This document shows, one piece after another, positions 53,677 to 63,440 of a stretch of DNA of 64,000 nucleotides. The stretch covers positions 1 through 64,000 of the forward strand of contig CAINDP010000212.1 of the NCBI GenBank assembly GCA_903847405.1, in the 5' to 3' direction. Under the pieces are notes generated by a model. The model did not search any database. It saw only the letters and a program-made list of their open reading frames with translations, and was not told where the DNA came from. Position numbers and translations under genes: made by a program. This DNA comes from an uncultured Myxococcales bacterium (GTDB lineage Bacteria > Myxococcota_A > UBA9042 > DTJE01). Every line of letters starts with the position of its first letter. Position 1 is the stretch's first letter.

Positions 53677-55101
53677 CTACCAGGGCCAGGGATCCGTCCA
53701 GACCGGGTCGCACAGGTTCGCGAAGGCGCCCGAATGGTGGGCCAGCCACACCGCGACGCTGGCGGCCTTGTACCGCCCGGCCAGCGCCGCCGTCCCGCCT
53801 TCGCCGTCGCAGACGTACACCGACGCCGGCGCCCCCTCCACCGCGCACCGGCAATCGAAGTACCGCTGGCGGATGGGCGCAGCCGACGTCGTCGGGGAGG
53901 TCGCGGAACCGGGGGTGACGTCCCCGCCGAAGGTCACCAGGCCGATCCTCCGGCCCAGGCTGTCCAGCCGTTCCAGCAGCCAGGTCGGGGGCACCAGGGG
54001 CCCGGGCGCCAGGGGGTCGCAGTACCCGGAGGGCAGGCAACCGGCCGTGTCCCGCAGGCACGCGCAGTCGGCCGGGGACGACGCGGGTCCCGAATCCGCG
54101 AACGAGCAGTCGTCCTGGTCCGACAGGATCATCACCAGCAGCAGCGCGCCGTCCCGCAGGAACCCGCGGGACTGGGCGGCGTTCGGACCTTCCGGGTCCA
54201 GGGCCTCCCACGCCGCACGCAGGCCCTGCCGAGGTCCGGCGCAGGACGCCGCGGACGGCCCGATCCGGGTCAGGCAGCCCAGCAGGTGCGCGACCAGCAG
54301 TTTCCGGACGACGTCGTCCGACAGGCCCCTCCATGCGGGGTCCCCGGTGTACCTCCCGGCCTTCCAATCGGCCAAGGTGCGTTCGACCACGTCGCCGTCC
54401 AGGGGCACGATGTCGGCGGGACAGGCGCCGCCTGCACCCACCCAGTCGAACCGGTACCGGCAGGCGGACTCCACGACGTGCAGCGCGCCGTCGGGAACCG
54501 GGTCGTCCCCCGCAGGCGGCGCGTCGCAGGCAAAGGGCGTCCCCGAGGGCCCGGGCTCGCAGGTCCAGTGTTCGGGGTCCGGCCACTCCCGGACGATCGC
54601 GCCCAGCACGCAGTCGGCGTCGGACAGGCACGGATGGACCCTGCGCACCGGGCAGGACGGCGCCGGACCGTCCAGGGCGCGACGCGTGAAGGCGCCCAGC
54701 AGTTCCCCGGGGCGATTCGCGCCGCAGGCTCCCGGCGTCGTCACCGCCACCCGCAGGTCGACCGCGTCCCAGGCGCCGTCCACCAGGTTCGTCACGAACC
54801 GGTCCATCTGGCCGAACACGCCGCACATGGACGGCGAGTCGTCCAGCACCAGCAGCAGGTCGACCTTCGTCTTCGCCGGATTGTGGCAGGCGCACTCGCC
54901 GCCGGTCGCGCAGTGCAGCACGTCGCAGGCGGCCGCATCCGGGGTGGCCGTCCCGTCCGCCGGCGCGTCGGTCGGCACGTCCGGCGGCGCGTCCTCCCGC
55001 ACATCTTCCGGCACGTCCGCCCCCTCGTCCGCGACGTACCGGCACGCGCCGATGCCCGAAGCCACCAGGAAGAACGCCAAGGTGCACGCACGCGATGCCA
55101 T
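53677..55101 (-). CDS. Cys-rich lipoprotein with MIDAS-like VWA domain
   Basis: 474 residues. The lipoprotein signal ends at GIGAC (Cys19), followed by an Asp/Pro-rich linker (about 22-60). VDLLLVLDDSPSM (about 78-90) has the DxSxS metal site of a von Willebrand A domain. The domain is enlarged by Cys-rich inserts (about 25 Cys). The later LLLVMILSDQDDCS supplies the second VWA acidic site. Such proteins bind other proteins through a metal ion. GGAGG lies four bases before ATG. The partner is unknown. Confidence 0.82.
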   Translation of the reverse strand: MASRACTLAFFLVASGIGACRYVADEGADVPEDVREDAPPDVPTDAPADGTATPDAAACDVLHCATGGECACHNPAKTKVDLLLVLDDSPSMCGVFGQMDRFVTNLVDGAWDAVDLRVAVTTPGACGANRPGELLGAFTRRALDGPAPSCPVRRVHPCLSDADCVLGAIVREWPDPEHWTCEPGPSGTPFACDAPPAGDDPVPDGALHVVESACRYRFDWVGAGGACPADIVPLDGDVVERTLADWKAGRYTGDPAWRGLSDDVVRKLLVAHLLGCLTRIGPSAASCAGPRQGLRAAWEALDPEGPNAAQSRGFLRDGALLLVMILSDQDDCSFADSGPASSPADCACLRDTAGCLPSGYCDPLAPGPLVPPTWLLERLDSLGRRIGLVTFGGDVTPGSATSPTTSAAPIRQRYFDCRCAVEGAPASVYVCDGEGGTAALAGRYKAASVAVWLAHHSGAFANLCDPVWTDPWPW

Positions 55102-55257
55102 GCCCCCCTCCCCCGTTGCCCGGACACTTCCGAGGCTACACGGACCCGGCGGGACGAACACCCGGATCGCCGGGGAAACGCGACGCGCCGGGCCCGCACG
55201 GGGCAACCACGCCCAGGCGACCGGGAAACCGCCGGCGCACCTGTGCCCCCGCGCGTC

Positions 55258-55286
55258 TTGACGCCCCGCGAACCTCCCCGTATCGT
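55258..55286 (+). promoter_or_regulatory. Promoter of mntP
   Basis: TTGACG (55258-55263), a 17-base spacer and TATCGT (55281-55286) lie 45 bases before the mntP ATG. The -35 box is nearly consensus. No manganese riboswitch (yybP-ykoY) is visible in the short leader. Confidence 0.6.
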
Positions 55287-55331
55287 CGCCGGAGGCTGCA
55301 AGACACCCCGACAGGACCGCACGGAGCCGCG

Positions 55332-55901
55332 ATGGACCTGATCGTCATCCTCGGGATCGCCGTCGCCCTGGCCATGGACGCCTTCGCGGTCGCGCTGGGC
55401 ACCGGCATGACGCTGGGGAAGGTGTCGGGGCGGCAGGCGTTCCGGCTGGCGTTCCACTTCGGCCTGTTCCAGTTCCTGATGCCCCTGGTCGGCTGGTTCA
55501 TCGGGTGGACCGTCGCGGACTACATCAGCGGCATCGACCACTGGATCGCCTTCGTCCTGCTGTCCTTTGTCGGCGGCCGCATGTTCAAGGAGGGCCTGGA
55601 GCCGCCCTCCGCGGACCGGAAGGTGAAGGATCCGACGAAGGGCCGGGTTCTGATCCTGCTGTCGGTGGCCACCAGCATCGACGCCCTGGCGGTGGGCCTG
55701 TCCATGGCCCTGCTGGGCGTGGACATCTGGTACCCGTCCGTCGTCATCGGCATCGTCGCGGCGGCCTTCACACTGGCGGGCCTGCGCCTGGGGCGCCTGC
55801 TGGGCGAGCGCTTCGGGCACCGCATGGCGCTGCTGGGCGGGGCCGTGCTGATCGCGATCGGCGTGCGCATCCTGGTCGGGCACCTGATGGGCATGGACTG
55901 A
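55332..55901 (+). CDS. mntP: Manganese efflux pump MntP
   Basis: 189 residues with six membrane helices. The family Asp-containing motifs are present in both halves: ALAMDAFAVALGTGM and SIDALAVGLSMALLG, which form the metal site. The loop between the halves is short and charged. It exports Mn2+ from the cytoplasm. A promoter lies close upstream, and no transcription factor gene is adjacent. Confidence 0.93.
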   Translation: MDLIVILGIAVALAMDAFAVALGTGMTLGKVSGRQAFRLAFHFGLFQFLMPLVGWFIGWTVADYISGIDHWIAFVLLSFVGGRMFKEGLEPPSADRKVKDPTKGRVLILLSVATSIDALAVGLSMALLGVDIWYPSVVIGIVAAAFTLAGLRLGRLLGERFGHRMALLGGAVLIAIGVRILVGHLMGMD

Positions 55902-56022
55902 CCGTCGCGCCCCCCGGCCGAATGCAACCGGAAGCCTTCGGTTCAATTCAAGGTTCGGCACATTCCCCCCCGGTTTTCCGGTCACGCTCTAGAATCGGGG
56001 CGCATCCCACTGGAGGTGTCCC

Positions 56023-56604
56023 ATGCGTTCCACCCGTCTGATGGTCCCGTTGCTGGTCCTGCTGCTGGCGGTCCCGGCCATCGCGGCCACGGTCACCGTC
56101 GAGGGCAAGGACTTCCCGGACACGGTCACCGTCGAAGGCAAGGCGCTGAAGCGCGTGGGCGCCGGGCTGCGCGAAAAGTGGATGTTCAACGTGTATGCCA
56201 TGGGCGCGTACTCGGAAAGCGGTTCTTGCGACACGTCGGCCATCATCGGAAAAGACGAGGTCAAGCACCTGCGCCTGGAAATGCTGCGCAACGTGTCCGG
56301 CGAAAAGATGGGCAACACGATCGGCGGGTCCTTCCGCGAACACATGCCCGCCAACGCGTCGGACCAGTTGAAGGCGCAAAGCGAAACGTTCCAGGGCTAC
56401 TTCAAGGACGAGTGCTCGAAGGGGTCGGTCCTGGAGTTCACCTACGTCCCGGGCACCGGCACCCTGCTGAGGCAGAACGGCAAGAGCCTGGGCGCGCCGA
56501 TCCCGGGTTCGGAGTTCGCGCGGATCCTGTGGGACATCTACTTCGGCGGGAACACCTGCTGCAAGGACCTCAAGAAGCAGATTCTGTCGGGGTGCGGGCA
56601 ATAG
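56023..56604 (+). CDS. Exported chalcone isomerase-like protein
   Basis: 193 residues with a signal peptide (about 1-21). The body begins FPDTVTVEGKALKRVGAGLREKWMF, the pattern of the bacterial chalcone isomerase-like family, in which enzyme activity is not established. Cys residues near the C-terminus (NTCCKD; SGCGQ) are unusual and may form disulfides. GGAGG lies upstream of ATG. It ends directly at the start codon of citrate synthase, so the two are co-transcribed. A fatty acid- or lipid-binding role is a possibility for this fold. Confidence 0.85.
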   Translation: MRSTRLMVPLLVLLLAVPAIAATVTVEGKDFPDTVTVEGKALKRVGAGLREKWMFNVYAMGAYSESGSCDTSAIIGKDEVKHLRLEMLRNVSGEKMGNTIGGSFREHMPANASDQLKAQSETFQGYFKDECSKGSVLEFTYVPGTGTLLRQNGKSLGAPIPGSEFARILWDIYFGGNTCCKDLKKQILSGCGQ

Positions 56605-57903
56605 ATGGAAGGCAACACCGTGGACACAGCGACCCTGCACATTGGCGACACCACCCTCAACCTGCCGATCGTGGCGGGCAGCGAAGGCGAGCGCGCGCTG
56701 GACATCCGCCACCTGCGGCGCGAAACGGGCTGCATCACGTTCGACCCGGGCTTCGCGAACACCGGCGCGTGTTTCAGCGACATCACGTACATCGACGGCG
56801 AGAACGGCGTGCTGCGGTATCGCGGCTTCGACGTCGAGGACCTGGCCGAGCACTGCGAGTTCATCGAGGTCGCGTACCTGCTGGTGCACGGCCGACTGCC
56901 GAACGCGCAGCAGAAGGCCGAGTTTTCGCGACTGCTGAACCTGCACTCGCTGATCCACGAGGACATGGTCCACTTCTTCGCCCACTACCCGGACCGGGCG
57001 CACCCGATGGCGGTCCTGTCGGCGATGGTGGTGTCGCTGTCGTCGTTCTACCCGGAACTGGGTGAAAACCGCCGGGAAGACATCGACATGACCGTCACGC
57101 GGCTGCTGTCGAAACTGCGGACGATCGCCGCCTTTTCGTACAAGAAGTCCCTGGGCGAACCCATCGTGTACCCGCGCCACGACATGAAGTACTGCGAAAA
57201 CTTCCTGAACATGATGTTCAGCAGCCCGGTGGTCCGGGACCCGGTCAACCCGGTCCTGGCCGACGCGCTGAACAAATTGCTGATCCTGCACGCGGACCAC
57301 GAGCAGAACTGTTCGTCGTCGGTGGTGCGCGCCGTGGGCAGCGCCGACGCGAACCTGTACGCGTCGATTTCCGCGGGGATCTGCGCGCTGTGGGGGCCGC
57401 TGCACGGCGGCGCGAACCAGCACGTCATCGAGATGCTGGAAGACATCCGGGCGAACGGCGGGAAGGTGGACAAGGCCATCGAGCGCGCCAAGAACCGGGA
57501 CGATCCCTTCCGGCTGATGGGCTTCGGGCACCGCGTGTACAAGTCGTACGACCCGCGCGCCCGGGTGGCCAAGAAGATCTGCAAGGACGTGATGGCCGCC
57601 CTGGGACGGCAGGACCCGCTGCTGGACATCGCCCAGGAGCTGGAGGCGAAGGCCCTGGCGGACCCCTACTTCCAGGAGCGCAACCTGTACCCGAACGTGG
57701 ACTTCTATACCGGCCTGACCTACCGGCAGATGGGCATCCCGACGGACATGCTGACGGTGATGTTCGCCATCGGCCGGCTGCCCGGGTGGATCGCCCAGTG
57801 GCTGGAACCGCGGACCGACGGCGAACTGAAGATCGCCCGGCCGCGGCAGATCTACACCGGCCCCACGCTGCAGACCGTCGTGCCCCTCGAAGATCGTCCC
57901 TGA
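56605..57903 (+). CDS. gltA: Citrate synthase
   Basis: 432 residues, the length of type II citrate synthases. The catalytic residues are visible: GPLHGGANQHVIEML (first His), GFGHRVYK (second His) and PNVDFYTG (Asp). GVLRYRGFDVEDLAEHCEF is the family N-terminal region. It condenses acetyl-CoA and oxaloacetate at the entry of the citric acid cycle. The ATG directly follows the upstream stop; a GTG five codons later with GGAAGG in front is an alternative start. Together with kor it supports a complete oxidative or reductive cycle. Confidence 0.96.
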   Translation: MEGNTVDTATLHIGDTTLNLPIVAGSEGERALDIRHLRRETGCITFDPGFANTGACFSDITYIDGENGVLRYRGFDVEDLAEHCEFIEVAYLLVHGRLPNAQQKAEFSRLLNLHSLIHEDMVHFFAHYPDRAHPMAVLSAMVVSLSSFYPELGENRREDIDMTVTRLLSKLRTIAAFSYKKSLGEPIVYPRHDMKYCENFLNMMFSSPVVRDPVNPVLADALNKLLILHADHEQNCSSSVVRAVGSADANLYASISAGICALWGPLHGGANQHVIEMLEDIRANGGKVDKAIERAKNRDDPFRLMGFGHRVYKSYDPRARVAKKICKDVMAALGRQDPLLDIAQELEAKALADPYFQERNLYPNVDFYTGLTYRQMGIPTDMLTVMFAIGRLPGWIAQWLEPRTDGELKIARPRQIYTGPTLQTVVPLEDRP

Positions 57904-57943
57904 AACATGCGCGGCTGAACGTGCGGATGAAGGAGCGGGAGGA

Positions 57944-58579
57944 TCAGGGAACCACGGCCTCGGTGGCGACATCGACGGCCTTGCTGACCGCGTCCGACAG
58001 GCGCGTGACGGTCCACTTCCCGGTCCGGACGTCCAGCGAAACGTCGTAGGCGGCGTTCGCGGGGTCGTCGGGGAAGGCCGCCAGGATGGCCGCCGGCGAG
58101 TCCATCGTCGTGGGGAACGGGCTGTTGTTCGTCGCGTCGCACACCACCGCGCCGCACGTCGCCGCGGGCTGGCAGTCGCACAGGTTCCGGGCCGCGCAGA
58201 CGCCGTCCGTCACGTCGAGCTGCAGGATGCTGGTTTCGTCGCAGAAGGACAGGGCCCATCCCGACGCCGAAGCGCCCGAGGGCGTACCGTCGCGGTTGAT
58301 GTCCCGGCCCGCGATCACGCCCGCCCAGCGCGCCGTCGATCCGTAGGCCGCCGTGGCCACGGGCAACAGGGCCACCACCGTGGCGCCGGCCGTCGCGGCG
58401 GCAACCGTGGGGGTTTCGGGGCAGGTGTCGGTGGGCCGGGGATCCGCCAGCCGCGCGCAGGGGATCGGGGCGGTCACGCCCTCGCGGGGAACGTCCGTCA
58501 CTTCGCTGCCCAGGCTGCTGCTGCATGCCGCCGCGGCCACCAGGGGCAGGATCCACGGCCACGCGAACGAACCACGCAT
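57944..58579 (-). CDS. Lipoprotein of unknown function
   Basis: 211 residues. The signal ends at AAAAC (Cys19), followed by SSSLGSEV. Several Cys pairs (ARNLCDCQPAATCGAVVC) suggest disulfides. The protein is otherwise Ala/Thr/Asp-rich and has no recognised domain. GGAGG lies six bases before ATG 58579. It is convergent with citrate synthase and divergent from the alpha-glucosidase gene. Confidence 0.75.
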   Translation of the reverse strand: MRGSFAWPWILPLVAAAACSSSLGSEVTDVPREGVTAPIPCARLADPRPTDTCPETPTVAAATAGATVVALLPVATAAYGSTARWAGVIAGRDINRDGTPSGASASGWALSFCDETSILQLDVTDGVCAARNLCDCQPAATCGAVVCDATNNSPFPTTMDSPAAILAAFPDDPANAAYDVSLDVRTGKWTVTRLSDAVSKAVDVATEAVVP

Positions 58580-58764
58580 TGAAAGCCTCCCGTTCCCGGG
58601 CCACCACGCCTGCGGCAGCCGCAATGGCGCCTACTGTCGGCCGGAAGGCGACCGGTGTCAACCGCCGTCCGATCCGCCGCAAGCGGTGTAGAATCCCCTG
58701 TCCCCCCCGGAGCCGGAGCCGACCAGGGGCGATCCAACAGGACCCTGCCGCGTGGAGGCGCACA

Positions 58765-61158
58765 ATGGACATGGACTTCGCCACTCAGTTGAAGGGCCTG
58801 CACTACCTGGGAATTCGCACGGTCCTGCGCACGGTGCGGTACGCCGTGTACCGCGACGTCCTGGATCGGAAGTACGAATCGAAGCGTTCCCGGAAGCGGG
58901 TGAAGATCGGCCGTCTGCTGGACGCGACCCCCGTCGCAGGCGGCCTGGACGCGCGGTTCGAAACGGCGACGCTGGAGATCCGCTTCCTGGCGCCCGACCT
59001 GGCCCGCGTGACCTGGCAGCCCGGCGTGCTGCCCGTGCCCTATGCCATCGCCCGCGCCGACTGGCCGGCCGTGGACGTCGCCTGGACCCCCGCGGCGGAC
59101 GGCGGCGGACGCCTGTCCACGTCGGCCCTGGAAGTGACCCTGGGCACCGACGGCGGCATCGCCTTCGCGGAACCCGGCAAGGCCCCCCTGCGCCAGGACA
59201 CGCCTCCCGAACGGATCGGCGACGGCTGGGCGTCCGTGGCGACGCTGGACCCGACCGAGCGCATCCACGGCCTGGGCTTCCGGACGCACGCCATGGACCT
59301 CCGCGGCGGCGAGTTCGGCTTCTGGAACACGGAACCGAAGGGCGCCTACGGCCCCGCCAGCGACCCGCTGTACGTGAACGTGCCGGTGTGGCTGAGCCTG
59401 CGGGACCACGGCAGTGCGCTGGTGTTCTTCGAGAACTCGTTCAGGGCGAAGGCGGCCTTCCGGGATGCCCAGGAAATCCTGTTCGACGGCGGCGCGCTGC
59501 GGTACTACGTGATTCCGGGACCCCTGGCCCGCGCCTACGACCGCTTCAGCGAACTGACCGGCCGCCCTGCCCTGCCCCCGATGTGGGCCCTGGGCTTCCA
59601 CCAGTGCCGCTGGTCCTACCGGAACGAGGCCGAGGTCCGCGAGGTGGCGGACGGCTTCGCCGCGAACGATCTGCCCCTGTCGTCGATCCACATGGACATC
59701 CACTACATGGACGGCCACCGGGTCTTCACGGTGGACAAGACGGCGTTCCCGGACCTCAAGGCGCTGTCGGCCGACCTGCTGCAGCGCGGCATCCGCCTGG
59801 TCACCATCCTGGACCCGGGCGTCAAGAAGGACGACACCTTCGACGTGTACACGGCGGGCAAGGACGCCGGCATGTACTGCACCCTGCCGGACGGCAGCGT
59901 GTCGCACGCGGACGTGTGGCCGGGCACCTGCGGCTTCCCCGACTTCACCGACCCGAAGGCCCGCGCGTGGTGGGGCGATCTGTACCCGCGCCTGCTGGAC
60001 CAGGGCATCACCGGTTTCTGGCACGACATGAACGAGCCCGCCGCCTTCGCCGCCTGGGGCACCTGCACGCTGCCGCTGGCCACGCGCCACGACATGGAAG
60101 GCCGCGGCGGCGACCACCTGGAAGGCCACAACCTGTACGGGCTGCTGGAGAATCGGGCGGGGTACGAGGCGCTGGCCCGGCACCGCCCCGACGCCCGGCC
60201 GTGGATCCTGTCGCGGTCCGGCTGGGTCGGCCTGCCGCGGTACGCCTGGCACTGGACCGGCGACAGCGAAAGCAACTGGTGGAGCCTGCGCCAGACGCTG
60301 CGGATCGTCCTGTCGCTGGGCCTGTCGGGCATCCCCTACACCGGGTCGGACATCGGCGGGTTCGGCGGCATCATGCCCCAGACCGAACTGATGATCCGCT
60401 GGTTCCAGGCCCAGGCGTTCCTGCCGTTCTTCCGGATCCACTCGGCGTTCTTCACCCAGCGGCGCGAGCCCTGGTGCTTTGGCGAGGAGCCCCTGGGCAT
60501 CCTGCGCGAGGCCCTGCGCCTGCGCTACGCCCTGATGCCCTACTGGTACACGCTGGCGCTGCAGGCCCACCGCACGGGCGCGCCCCTGGTCCGCCCGCTG
60601 TTCTGGGACGATCCGACCGACGGAGGCCTCCAGACGGTGGACGATGCGTTCCTGCTGGGCGACGCCCTGCTGGCGGCGCCGGTCATCGAGGAAGGCGCCA
60701 CGGCACGCCGGGTGCGCCTGCCTGCGGGCCGCTGGTACGCGATCGACGACCAGGAATCCTTCACCGGCGGCCGCGACGTCATCGTCAACGCCCCCTTGAA
60801 CCGCATCCCCGTGTTCGCCCGGGCGGGCTCGGTGGTCCCGATGGACGACGCCGGACGGACCGTGCTGCATCTGTGGGCACCGGCGGAAGGCGCGGCGCCC
60901 GGCGGCGCGCTGTATCGCGATGCGGGCGACGGCCATGGCGCGTCGCGCTACGAACGCTACGCGGTGGCGACGGTGGACGGCGCGATCGAGCTGACCCGCA
61001 CGGCAGAGGGCGCCTATCCCGAGCCCGCCGAGGGCCTGGTGCTGCGCCTGCGGGGCGCCACGGCGGCGAAGGCGGCGGTGGACGGCGTCGAAATCACCGG
61101 CCCGGGCCCCTGGACCCTGCCGAACGGGTGGGTGAAGGTGCGCATTCTCCCCGATTGA
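58765..61158 (+). CDS. GH31 alpha-glucosidase
   Basis: 797 residues. Catalytic motifs of glycoside hydrolase family 31 are complete: GFWHDMNEPAAF (nucleophile Asp) and WTGDSESNWWSL (acid/base Asp), with the Trp-rich LPPMWALGFHQCRWSY before them and a C-terminal beta domain. It cleaves alpha-linked glucose from oligosaccharides. No signal peptide is present, so it works in the cytoplasm on internal or imported sugar. GGAGG lies six bases before ATG. A frame extending upstream overlaps the lipoprotein gene and is spurious. Confidence 0.95.
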   Translation: MDMDFATQLKGLHYLGIRTVLRTVRYAVYRDVLDRKYESKRSRKRVKIGRLLDATPVAGGLDARFETATLEIRFLAPDLARVTWQPGVLPVPYAIARADWPAVDVAWTPAADGGGRLSTSALEVTLGTDGGIAFAEPGKAPLRQDTPPERIGDGWASVATLDPTERIHGLGFRTHAMDLRGGEFGFWNTEPKGAYGPASDPLYVNVPVWLSLRDHGSALVFFENSFRAKAAFRDAQEILFDGGALRYYVIPGPLARAYDRFSELTGRPALPPMWALGFHQCRWSYRNEAEVREVADGFAANDLPLSSIHMDIHYMDGHRVFTVDKTAFPDLKALSADLLQRGIRLVTILDPGVKKDDTFDVYTAGKDAGMYCTLPDGSVSHADVWPGTCGFPDFTDPKARAWWGDLYPRLLDQGITGFWHDMNEPAAFAAWGTCTLPLATRHDMEGRGGDHLEGHNLYGLLENRAGYEALARHRPDARPWILSRSGWVGLPRYAWHWTGDSESNWWSLRQTLRIVLSLGLSGIPYTGSDIGGFGGIMPQTELMIRWFQAQAFLPFFRIHSAFFTQRREPWCFGEEPLGILREALRLRYALMPYWYTLALQAHRTGAPLVRPLFWDDPTDGGLQTVDDAFLLGDALLAAPVIEEGATARRVRLPAGRWYAIDDQESFTGGRDVIVNAPLNRIPVFARAGSVVPMDDAGRTVLHLWAPAEGAAPGGALYRDAGDGHGASRYERYAVATVDGAIELTRTAEGAYPEPAEGLVLRLRGATAAKAAVDGVEITGPGPWTLPNGWVKVRILPD

Positions 61159-61209
61159 TCTTGTCCGCGATCGGCCCAAGGGTACGAACGTCCCTTTCGG
61201 GCGGATCCG

Positions 61210-62394
61210 ATGAACATCCAACGAACCTGGGTCGTCGCACTGTTGCTGACGATCTTCACTTCCTGCCAGCCCACCTCCCCGGCCGGAGCCGGCTTCACCG
61301 ACGTGTCCCCGCGCCAACTGGTGCGTTCCGAGGACGGCTACCTGTACGCGGTGGTCCCGACCTGCAGCCGCTATCCCGACTGTGCCGGGGCCGTGCTGAA
61401 CGCCTACCGGTCCAGGGAAACCCTGGGCACCGACGACTTCCTGCTGCTGGATCCCCAGCACGCGCCGGGCGCAGGCGCCGGGTCGTCCGCCATCGCGCAG
61501 GACGGGACCGGGCGGATCCACGTCCTGTGGGTGACGCGCAGCGGCCACGCCAAGACGGCGACGATCGACACGGCCACGGACCTCTGGTCGGCGGCGACGG
61601 AACTGGAGGCGACGGACTGGACCGACTTCGGCCAGGGCGACGCAGGCGTGGCGCTGGTGGCGGACGCGGCGGGCAGGCCCCATGCGTTCTGGAACCGGCG
61701 CATCGACGGGCACCTCCGCATCCGGTACTCGGTGCTGGAGGGCGCCACGTGGTCGCCCCCCGTCACCATCGACGACGTGGTGCAGGGCGACCGCCGCAAC
61801 GCCTGGCACCCGACCGCGGCCTTCGCGCCGGACGGAACCCTGTGGCTGGCCTGGCTGGAGGGCATCGGCAACTACGTGGACGACGGGATCATCCACGTCC
61901 GCACCCGCGCGCCCAACGGCATCTGGCGCGCGTCGCAGTCCATTCCCGGCGAGGCGATGACCGGCATCGACAACGGGCCGTCGATGCTGGTCACAGGGGA
62001 CGGGGTGGTCCACCTGGCCTTCAACGACACGGGCAACCTGGCCCGGTACTGGTATCACGACGCGGCCGGCTGGCACGGCGACCGGCAGCCCCCGGAAACC
62101 CGCAGCCACAACCCGTCCCTGGGACCCGACGGCAAGGGGGGCGTGTTCCTGTATGCCCATGGAACCGTGCCGGCGGACGATCTGGCGGGACACGGGGACG
62201 ACCTGTTCACGATGCGGCTGCCGGCGGGCCAGGCCACCTGGGGCCCCTGGACCCGGATCGTGGCCGGCCGTTTCGACTGTTCGGTTTCGACCCGGTGGGC
62301 CCAGTTCCACGAGCCCCACCCCGGCCTGCGCGACTATGCGTACTGGAGCGATTCGTACCCGAACGACCTGTGGATCGGGATGAACATCCAGTAG
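61210..62394 (+). CDS. Lipoprotein with propeller-like repeats
   Basis: 394 residues. TIFTSC is the lipobox (Cys19). The mature part shows about six repeats with D-G-x-x-x-x-x-W/F patterns (GRIHVLWVTRSG; GRPHAFWNRRIDG; GTLWLAWLEG; GVVHLAFNDTGN) as in sialidase-type or BNR propellers. No catalytic residues are seen. A surface glycan- or protein-binding role is likely. It follows the alpha-glucosidase gene by 51 bases on the same strand; the ribosome site is weak. Confidence 0.78.
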   Translation: MNIQRTWVVALLLTIFTSCQPTSPAGAGFTDVSPRQLVRSEDGYLYAVVPTCSRYPDCAGAVLNAYRSRETLGTDDFLLLDPQHAPGAGAGSSAIAQDGTGRIHVLWVTRSGHAKTATIDTATDLWSAATELEATDWTDFGQGDAGVALVADAAGRPHAFWNRRIDGHLRIRYSVLEGATWSPPVTIDDVVQGDRRNAWHPTAAFAPDGTLWLAWLEGIGNYVDDGIIHVRTRAPNGIWRASQSIPGEAMTGIDNGPSMLVTGDGVVHLAFNDTGNLARYWYHDAAGWHGDRQPPETRSHNPSLGPDGKGGVFLYAHGTVPADDLAGHGDDLFTMRLPAGQATWGPWTRIVAGRFDCSVSTRWAQFHEPHPGLRDYAYWSDSYPNDLWIGMNIQ

Positions 62395-62518
62395 GGTGCT
62401 GCCACGAATGCGGCGGCGCGACGCCAACTCCCGTGGGCCTCGGCGGCCCGGCCGGCTTTCCTTCCCCCCGGCTTTCGGGTAGATTTCCGGCGCCTTCTCT
62501 TTTCAAGGACCGCCCGCG

Positions 62519-63436
62519 ATGGAAAGCCCGATTCATGCACGCCGGCACCCGTCGGTTTTGGACCTGATCGGCAACACGCCGCTGGTCCCCATCCGGCACA
62601 TGAACCCGAACCCGCGGGTCGAGGTCTGGGCCAAGGTGGAAGGCTTCAATCCCGGCGGTTCCATCAAGGACCGCATCGCCCTGTCGATGGTCGAGGACGC
62701 CGAGGCGTCGGGCCGCCTGCAGCCCGGCATGACGATCCTGGAGGCCACGTCCGGCAACACCGGCATCGGCCTGGCCCTGGTGTCGGCGGTCAAGGGCTAC
62801 AAGCTGATGCTGGCCATGTCCGAGGGCGTGTCGATCGAGCGACGCAAGATCCTGGCCGCCTACGGCGCGGAGTTCCAGTTGACGCCCGGCCACATGGGCA
62901 CCGACGGCGCCATCGAGCGGGCCTACGATCTGGCGGACAAGGAACCGACGCGCTGGATGCTGATCGACCAGTACAACAACCCCGCGAACCCGCGTGCGCA
63001 CTACGTCGGGACGGCCCCCGAGATCTGGCACCAGACCGAGGGCCGCATCACGCACCTGGTCGCGGCGCTGGGCACCACGGGGACCGTGATGGGCTGCTCC
63101 AGCCGCCTGAAGGAATACAACCCGGCCATCCGCGTGACGGCCGTCGAACCCTACCTGGGGCACAAGATCCAGGGGCTGAAGAGCCTGAAGGAGGCCTACG
63201 TCCCGGGCATCTTCGACCGCAAGCTGGTGGACGAAAAGGTCAACGTCGCCGACGACGACGCCTTCGCGACCGCCCGCCGGTCGCCGCGCGAGGAAGGCCT
63301 GCTGGTGGGCATGAGCAGTGGCGCATCCCTGTTCGCGGCCCTGGACCTGGCCTCCCGCATCGAGGAAGGCGTGATCGTCGTGATCCTGCCCGACTTCGGC
63401 GAGCGCTACCTTTCCACGACCCTCTTCACGGCGTGA
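62519..63436 (+). CDS. Cysteine synthase/cystathionine beta-synthase family enzyme
   Basis: 305 residues, PLP-dependent beta-family fold. NPGGSIKDRIAL holds the PLP lysine, EATSGNTGIGLAL the phosphate- and substrate-binding loop, and VGMSSGAS the C-terminal Ser that contacts the PLP ring nitrogen. The likely reaction is O-acetylserine (or O-phosphoserine) and sulfide to cysteine; the resemblance is to CysM as well as CysK, so no symbol is given. It lies four bases before the cysteinyl-tRNA synthetase gene. Confidence 0.92.
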   Translation: MESPIHARRHPSVLDLIGNTPLVPIRHMNPNPRVEVWAKVEGFNPGGSIKDRIALSMVEDAEASGRLQPGMTILEATSGNTGIGLALVSAVKGYKLMLAMSEGVSIERRKILAAYGAEFQLTPGHMGTDGAIERAYDLADKEPTRWMLIDQYNNPANPRAHYVGTAPEIWHQTEGRITHLVAALGTTGTVMGCSSRLKEYNPAIRVTAVEPYLGHKIQGLKSLKEAYVPGIFDRKLVDEKVNVADDDAFATARRSPREEGLLVGMSSGASLFAALDLASRIEEGVIVVILPDFGERYLSTTLFTA

Positions 63437-63440
63437 CAGC

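Noticed and set aside
55920-55960. Hairpin AACCGG...CCTTCGGTT behind mntP as an intrinsic terminator
   Set aside because: The stem is short and there is no T-run.
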